Assembly: GCA_002699125.1 (NCBI GenBank)
Contig: PABI01000123.1
Span: 124,001-188,000 of the forward strand
Source: Anaerolineaceae bacterium
Lineage (GTDB): Bacteria; Chloroflexota; Anaerolineae; Promineifilales; Promineifilaceae
DNA: 64,000 nt
Direction of reading: 5' to 3'
The notes below the pieces were generated by a model. It was not told where the DNA came from and ran no database searches. It worked only from the letters and a program-made list of their open reading frames with translations. This document shows, one piece after another, positions 59,868-64,000 of this stretch. The translations under genes and the position numbers were made by a program. Every line of letters begins with the position of its first letter. Position 1 is the stretch's first letter.

Positions 59868-61223
59868 TTCAGGAACCGGTGCAATAAACCCTTCCTCCAT
59901 CATCGTTTTTGTCAGGTTGCGGGAACGGCCGATCATCTGCAAAGCATGTTGGTAAAGCTCGTCGTAACTCTTCGTCAGCCGGGCCACGCCCTGCTCTTGT
60001 GCCTTCATGCCAACGGCCGCTGCTTCACGGGCAAACACCTGCCAATCTTCCATGCTGGGCAGCAAATGCTCATCATCCAGATCGTCGCCAATGAAATCTG
60101 CCAGCGCTTCGGCCGCAGCAAAACACATCTCATCAGTAATGGTTGTGGCCCGCACGTCCAGCGCCCCGCGGAAGATGCCGGGGAAGCCCAGCGAGTTGTT
60201 CACCTGGTTGGGGAAGTCGGATCGACCAGTGGCCACAATGCGTGCCCCCGCCTCCAACGCCTCCCATGGCCAGATTTCCGGCACCGGGTTAGCACAGGCA
60301 AACACGATGGCATCCTTGTTCATGCGCTCTACCCATTCGGGCAGAATCGTGCCTGGTCCGGGCTTGGACAGGGCAATGACGACATCCGCGCCTTCCATGG
60401 CTTCGGCCACGCCGCCCTGGCGCAAATCGCCGTTGGTGATCTGGCACAGGCGCCATTTGTCCACATATTCGTGGCGGCGCATTTCCAAATCACGCCGGTG
60501 CGGCCCGAGGATGCCCTTGCTATCTACCATGGTGCATTTGGTCGGATCGGCTCCCCAGCCAAAAATCAGGCGGGAGCAAGCGACGTTGGAAGCGCCACTG
60601 CCCACAAAGGTGATGCTCACGTCTTCCATGCGCTTGCCCACCAGCTTCAGCGCATTCATGAGTCCAGCCAGAGTCACGGTGGCCGTGCCCTGCTGGTCAT
60701 CGTGCCAGATGGGAATTTCTGCTTTCTCGCGCAGCGTGTCCAAAATGCGGAAGCATTTAGGTTGGGAAATATCTTCCAGGTTGACGCCCCCAAACGACGG
60801 TTGCAGCATCAGCACGGTTTCGATGATTTTGTCCGGGTCTTTGGTGTCTAACATGATGGCCACGCCATCAACGCCGCCCAAATATTTATAGAGCAGCGCT
60901 TTGCCTTCCATCACCGGCAGGCCGGCTTTAGGGCCAATGTCGCCCAGCCCCAGCACGCGCGTGCCGTCGCTGATGACGGCCACGGTATTCCACTTGTTGG
61001 TGTAGTCGTACACAAGTTCCGGTTCGGCATTGATTGCCTTGCAGGGTGCGGCCACGCCGGGCGTGTACCAGATAGAAAAATCGTCCAGGTCACGCACGGC
61101 ACATTTGAGCGCCATCTCCACCTTGCCCCGGTAAAACGGATGCAACTGCATGGCGTCGGCCGATGGTTTCTGTGCTTTTTGCAGCAGCGCATCGATGTCA
61201 ACGCTCTTCTTATCCTTTAACAT
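59862..61223 (-). CDS. NAD(P)-dependent malic enzyme
   Basis: A 453-residue enzyme that oxidatively decarboxylates malate to pyruvate. Landmarks are [68 protein letters not shown], the dinucleotide fold [16 protein letters not shown], and [14 protein letters not shown]. It is the short form without the phosphotransacetylase-like C-terminus of MaeB. Its place between C1 genes is unexpected; it might supply pyruvate or NADPH. Nothing in the sequence argues for another role. Confidence 0.94.
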   Translation of the reverse strand: MLKDKKSVDIDALLQKAQKPSADAMQLHPFYRGKVEMALKCAVRDLDDFSIWYTPGVAAPCKAINAEPELVYDYTNKWNTVAVISDGTRVLGLGDIGPKAGLPVMEGKALLYKYLGGVDGVAIMLDTKDPDKIIETVLMLQPSFGGVNLEDISQPKCFRILDTLREKAEIPIWHDDQQGTATVTLAGLMNALKLVGKRMEDVSITFVGSGASNVACSRLIFGWGADPTKCTMVDSKGILGPHRRDLEMRRHEYVDKWRLCQITNGDLRQGGVAEAMEGADVVIALSKPGPGTILPEWVERMNKDAIVFACANPVPEIWPWEALEAGARIVATGRSDFPNQVNNSLGFPGIFRGALDVRATTITDEMCFAAAEALADFIGDDLDDEHLLPSMEDWQVFAREAAAVGMKAQEQGVARLTKSYDELYQHALQMIGRSRNLTKTMMEEGFIAPVPEE

Positions 61224-61236
61224 GTTGACCCCCTTT

Positions 61237-61305
61237 TCGGTGATCGGTAATCGGTCCGATTACTGATTACCGATTACGGTTTACCGTTCACGGTTCACCG
61301 ATAAT
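61237..61305. repeat. GATTACCGATTACGGT-type dispersed element
   Basis: TCGGTAATCGG and CCGATTACTGATTACCGATT with further TTACCGTTCACGGTTCACCG words form a fold-back of the language-like type, between the malic enzyme and AcsE genes. Confidence 0.6.
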
Positions 61306-61310
61306 CAGAA

Positions 61311-62246
61311 TCAGGCAAATGATTCCTGTTGCAGATAGGCATCGGCGTAAATGACTTTGTTCAACAGGATTTCTACGGTCTTCCAGATGGCCACCTGCTC
61401 CGGATCGTGCATGTCTACGTCGTCAACGGATGGTTCTTCCATGGCGGCGATGCGATCGTGAATGGCCAGGTAGAGTTTGTTTACGGCCGTTCCCTCATCC
61501 CTCGTTTCAATCACCCGAATCACATGCTTCTGCGCCTCGTCAAACGGATCGGCGATCATCATCTTTAGGCCAGCGCCCATGAGCATGGCTAAATAAACTC
61601 GATTGATGAGTGGCCGATTTTTATGCGGTACAGCATTGGAAACATTAGACAAACCCACAGAAATAGGCGGCGGCGGGTCCCAGGCAAACTGGATTGTGCG
61701 CACGGCTTCAATCAGCTCCGGGCAATATTCCTGGCAGCCGGAAACCGTCAGCACCAGCGGGTCGATGATCAGATCGCTAATCGGGAAGTCAATTTCCAGG
61801 GCACGGGGAATGAGCGATTCCAGAGCGATGTTGACCCGAGCGTCGGCCTCGACGGGAATGCCGCTTTTGCCCATGGTGAGAGCAATCAGCCGGGCATTGT
61901 ACTGCTTAGCCACCAGCGGCACCTTCTCCAACCGCTCAGCTTCAGCCGAGGTGGAATTGATGATCGGCTGGGCCTTGGTCACCTTTTTCAGGCCGGCTTC
62001 AATGCCCAGAAGGTTGGTACTGTCGAAGCAAAGCGGTACGTCTACCACTTCTTCCATCAGTTCCACCATCCAGGGGAAGACTTCTTCACCATCTTTTTTG
62101 CGCGGACCGAGGTTCAGGTCCAGGGCGTTGGCCCCGGCTTCTACCTGGCGTACGGCTAAATCCTGGAAGAAACGGCCGTCTCGCTCGCGCAGTGCATCTT
62201 TCACTTGTTGGGAAATAATATGAATGTTTTCACCAATTATGTACAT
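61311..62246 (-). CDS. acsE: AcsE/MetH-type methyltetrahydrofolate methyltransferase
   Basis: A 311-residue pterin-binding TIM barrel that would transfer the N5-methyl of methyltetrahydrofolate to a corrinoid protein. The opening IGENIHIISQQV, the GANALDLNLGPRKKDG strand, PLCFDSTNLLGIEAGL and IIDPLVLTVSG are the pterin-site segments; FAWDPPPPISVGLSNVSNAVP follows the standard barrel. In a Wood-Ljungdahl context it is AcsE, acting on the corrinoid iron-sulfur protein. The corrinoid protein itself is not in the window. It is 42 bp from the radical SAM gene on the same strand. Confidence 0.9.
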   Translation of the reverse strand: MYIIGENIHIISQQVKDALRERDGRFFQDLAVRQVEAGANALDLNLGPRKKDGEEVFPWMVELMEEVVDVPLCFDSTNLLGIEAGLKKVTKAQPIINSTSAEAERLEKVPLVAKQYNARLIALTMGKSGIPVEADARVNIALESLIPRALEIDFPISDLIIDPLVLTVSGCQEYCPELIEAVRTIQFAWDPPPPISVGLSNVSNAVPHKNRPLINRVYLAMLMGAGLKMMIADPFDEAQKHVIRVIETRDEGTAVNKLYLAIHDRIAAMEEPSVDDVDMHDPEQVAIWKTVEILLNKVIYADAYLQQESFA

Positions 62247-62288
62247 AACTCTCCTCTTTTGGGAGCAGCGTCATTGAGCACTGCTCAA

Positions 62289-63200
62289 CTAAGCAGCTTC
62301 CATAACGCCATACATTTGATCCGGGGCCAGCTCCATTGGGAAACGTGATCGCAGCTGCTGCCGTGCGGTGTAACATAAGTGGCAGGCATCGACATAGCCA
62401 GCCTCATGAGGCAGATGGTATTCACGCACCAGTTGCGCCGGACCCCCGGCTAACAGTGGACCAATAACGGGATGTTCTTCTGGATCATATTCAGCCGCTA
62501 TTTGGGCTAACGGCCGTTCAAACAAATTACCAATCACCAAACCCTGGCACATATGCAAATTCCCCAGCGGGTCCAGGTGAATTCGGCCAGGATTGACCAG
62601 GTTTTCATAGGGGCAGGTGATGAAGGAGTCCCAGGGGTGGGTAGGCAGACCGGCTGTTAATTTTTCGGCCGCCCGACCGCGGTACATCACATCTCCGCCA
62701 GAAATTGCTTCGCCCGGAACGGAAGCTTCAGGGTTGCGGTACCCGGTTGGCGGCTCGATAGAAATTGTGCCTTCGATCAGGCCAAGCTGGCGGGCAGCCA
62801 CCAGGCCGGGATGCTCGGCTATCTCTCCTGGCGTATCTCCGTGAAACAGATCGCTGGAAATTTCGATTCGATTCAGGCCGGCTGCGGCCAACGGCCGTAA
62901 CCAAACCAGCGCATCTTCAACCGTGGTGGCCCAATAGCCGTTGGTGACAATGCCGGTGGCAAAGCCCAATTCCGTGGCGCGGGCCACGGCCTGCAGCAAA
63001 ATGGGATAGTAGAGAAACGTTTCGCCACCTTCAAAGTAAAACTCGCGTATCTGACCCAGGGCCAGCGCTTGCTGAAACACATCTTCCAACTGCTCAACCG
63101 TAAAAACGCCGGTTTGCCAGGGACTGCCCCAGGCAAAACAGTGATCACACTCGTAGTTGCATTGGTAGGTCAGTAAAATATGTATGCTGTTGAAATCCAT
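62289..63200 (-). CDS. Radical SAM protein with C-terminal auxiliary cysteines
   Basis: A 303-residue protein. The SAM iron-sulfur motif is Cys14, Cys18, Cys21 (YQCNYECDHCF), followed by the GGE-type SAM motif EFYFEGGETFLYY. A C-terminal SPASM-like set of cysteines appears (ITCPYENL, LHMCQGLV, ACHLCY), suggesting an extra cluster. GMSM-type specificity is unknown; relatives modify peptides or enzymes. The start at 63200 follows GAGGGG. It sits between acsE and a RamA-like gene, so it may modify a corrinoid or CODH partner, but no function is claimed. Confidence 0.85.
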   Translation of the reverse strand: MDFNSIHILLTYQCNYECDHCFAWGSPWQTGVFTVEQLEDVFQQALALGQIREFYFEGGETFLYYPILLQAVARATELGFATGIVTNGYWATTVEDALVWLRPLAAAGLNRIEISSDLFHGDTPGEIAEHPGLVAARQLGLIEGTISIEPPTGYRNPEASVPGEAISGGDVMYRGRAAEKLTAGLPTHPWDSFITCPYENLVNPGRIHLDPLGNLHMCQGLVIGNLFERPLAQIAAEYDPEEHPVIGPLLAGGPAQLVREYHLPHEAGYVDACHLCYTARQQLRSRFPMELAPDQMYGVMEAA

Positions 63201-63238
63201 AAGACCCCTCTCAATCTGGACAAGCCAGAACCAAGAAG

Positions 63239-63300
63239 GCTCACGCAAAGGCATGAAGACGCTAAGAAAAAACCTTTGCGTCTTTGCGTGATATTTTCTC
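63239..63300. repeat. CGCAAAG-type dispersed inverted element
   Basis: CACGCAAAGGCATGAAGACG and AACCTTTGCGTCTTTGCGTG are the arms. It covers the end of the RamA-like gene and matches the element at 3781-3949. Confidence 0.75.
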
Positions 63301-64000
63301 GTTCACGTCCTCAATTTGAGTAGCAACTGAGGGGAACTGGCTCAGGTCAGTGTGCGGTAAAAACAGGGCCGAAGTAAACGCTTCATAAAAACTGTTGTCG
63401 GCCGACAGTTCGATGTAGGTCATACGCCCGGCAATCTCGCCGATGCGCTGCTGGGCCGTCTGGCTCAACAAGGCATGGTACGCGCCGAGAACGGCCGTAT
63501 TGCCCAAAAACTTAAAGTTGTCCCACGGCATATCCGGCAGCAGCCCAATCTGAACGCCGTTTTCCACATTGATGTATTTGCCAAACGAGCCGCCGATGAG
63601 CACCTGCTCGGCCATCTCCAGCGGCACGCCGACACTTTCTGCCAGCACCGAGATGCCGGCATAAACGGCCGCTTTGGCCCGAATCAGATTGTCAATATCC
63701 ACGTGGGTAATGGCGATGTCGCGACCGTGCCACGTTTCGTCGGCCCAGGCAATGATGTACTCTGGGCCACTCTCGCCCTGGCGCATACGGTCGGTGGCCA
63801 GATGCTGGTTCAAATGGCCGCCCTTGTCTACCACGCCGGTGAGGAACATTTCCGCCAGCAGAGAAATGAGGCCACTGCCGCACAGGCCACGCGGTTTGCT
63901 GTTGCCAATGACGCGCAGGGTGGGTTCGTAAGTATTGCCGTCAATCCACACCGCTTCAATCGCCCCGCGCGTGGCCCGCATCCCGTCGCGCACGCCGCCG
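63262..64000 (-). CDS. RamA-like ASKHA (DUF4445) corrinoid reactivation protein, C-terminal part
   Basis: The frame is open to the right window edge; about 245 residues are seen. The segment RGLCGSGLISLLAEMF, HVDIDNLIRAKAAVYAGISVLAESVGV, and QVLIGGSFGKYINVENGVQIGLLPDMP match the C-terminal ASKHA domain of RamA/RACo/DUF4445 proteins. These reduce the cobalt of corrinoid methyl carriers with ATP, using an N-terminal 2Fe-2S domain that is outside the window. The last residues (ISRKDAKVFS) are encoded by a CGCAAAG-type repeat. It is 61 bp upstream of the radical SAM gene. Confidence 0.87.
   Translation of the reverse strand, partial: GGVRDGMRATRGAIEAVWIDGNTYEPTLRVIGNSKPRGLCGSGLISLLAEMFLTGVVDKGGHLNQHLATDRMRQGESGPEYIIAWADETWHGRDIAITHVDIDNLIRAKAAVYAGISVLAESVGVPLEMAEQVLIGGSFGKYINVENGVQIGLLPDMPWDNFKFLGNTAVLGAYHALLSQTAQQRIGEIAGRMTYIELSADNSFYEAFTSALFLPHTDLSQFPSVATQIEDVNEKISRKDAKVFS

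Larger units (their letters stand above)
208..63497. repeat. Highly iterated palindrome ACGGCCGT, about 105 copies across the window
   Basis: Hand-counted copies average one per about 600 bp. Examples: 208, 589, 1385, 4294, 6583, 8612, 10439, 13827, 18101, 22865, 27112, 31238, 35085, 40276, 45725, 50255, 56173, 57364, 62173, 63490. In genes it occurs in three frames (T-A-V, N/D-G-R, R-P-F). Many copies are extended to AACGGCCGTT. It also occurs in intergenic DNA and in a terminator stem. Confidence 0.9.

Noticed and set aside
59946-60891. Two overlapping plus-strand frames of about 300 codons opposite the malic enzyme
   Set aside because: The malic enzyme signature is complete on the minus strand; the plus frames are shadows without start signals.

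Overview
The window looks like a chromosomal segment of a Chloroflexota bacterium, probably an Anaerolineae, Caldilineae or Ardenticatenia type filament. This is inferred from gene content and style and has not been checked against any database. The supporting features are two very large SARP/NB-ARC/TPR regulators, many Cys-anchored lipoproteins with Thr/Pro/Glu-rich linkers, SH3b, PA14, SBBP and NBR1-like surface modules, 'language-like' intergenic dyads, and a mixture of aerobic aromatic catabolism with Wood-Ljungdahl C1 genes. No tRNA, rRNA, CRISPR array, transposase or phage gene was seen. The most pervasive signal is the 8-bp palindrome ACGGCCGT, hand-counted at about 105 copies in 64 kb (chance expectation 1-2). 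It occurs in genes, in all three reading frames (Thr-Ala-Val, Asn/Asp-Gly-Arg, Arg-Pro-Phe), and in intergenic DNA, and resembles the cyanobacterial HIP1 palindrome.

Layout. 1-3.8 kb (minus): an SBBP-repeat surface protein cut by the window edge, then an ABC-2 exporter permease and its ATPase. 4.2-10.9 kb (plus): SARP regulator 1, a CPBP membrane protease, a BBE-type FAD oxidoreductase, a small protein and a lipoprotein. 11.2-16.2 kb: three large exported proteins. 16.3-22.8 kb: a nucleotidyltransferase, an HTH regulator paired with SARP regulator 2, and a PA14/SH3b secreted protein. 22.9-26.4 kb (minus): a PPOX-family flavoprotein, a GH6 cellulase and a LacI regulator with its probable operator. 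26.6-29.1 kb: crtB-crtI for carotenoids. 29.1-35.4 kb (minus): two translationally coupled sensor kinases, an alpha/alpha-toroid-like protein and an alpha/beta hydrolase. 35.5-37.7 kb: a lipoprotein coupled to a zinc alcohol dehydrogenase.

37.7-51.4 kb is a coherent aromatic catabolism island. A Rieske oxygenase and its reductase (VanA/VanB-like) flank a GntR/FCD repressor. Across a 594-bp divergent promoter carrying five TGTATAC(A) palindromes lie pcaD, a LysE-type exporter, pcaC, pcaH, pcaG, a MetE-like methyltransferase, a complete Liv-type ABC importer and pcaB. Together these could import a methoxylated or other aromatic acid, demethylate or hydroxylate it to protocatechuate, and carry it by ortho cleavage to beta-ketoadipate. 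PcaIJ and PcaF are not in the window. With the GH6 enzyme this suggests life on plant polymer debris. 51.4-54.9 kb holds a USP-like protein, an NhaD/ArsB-type transporter with a fused N-terminal domain, and an APH-fold kinase.

55.0-64.0 kb (minus) is a methyl-branch Wood-Ljungdahl / CODH-ACS accessory cluster running off the right edge: two CooC-type ATPases, a DUF3786 protein, a fused MetV-MetF, a TrxR-like flavoprotein lacking CxxC, malic enzyme, an AcsE-type methyltransferase, a radical SAM protein and the C-terminal part of a RamA-like ASKHA activator. Oxygen-dependent ring cleavage and an oxygen-sensitive C1 pathway therefore lie within about 4 kb of each other. Dispersed inverted repeats sit between many genes, and in two cases they supply the last codons of a protein.
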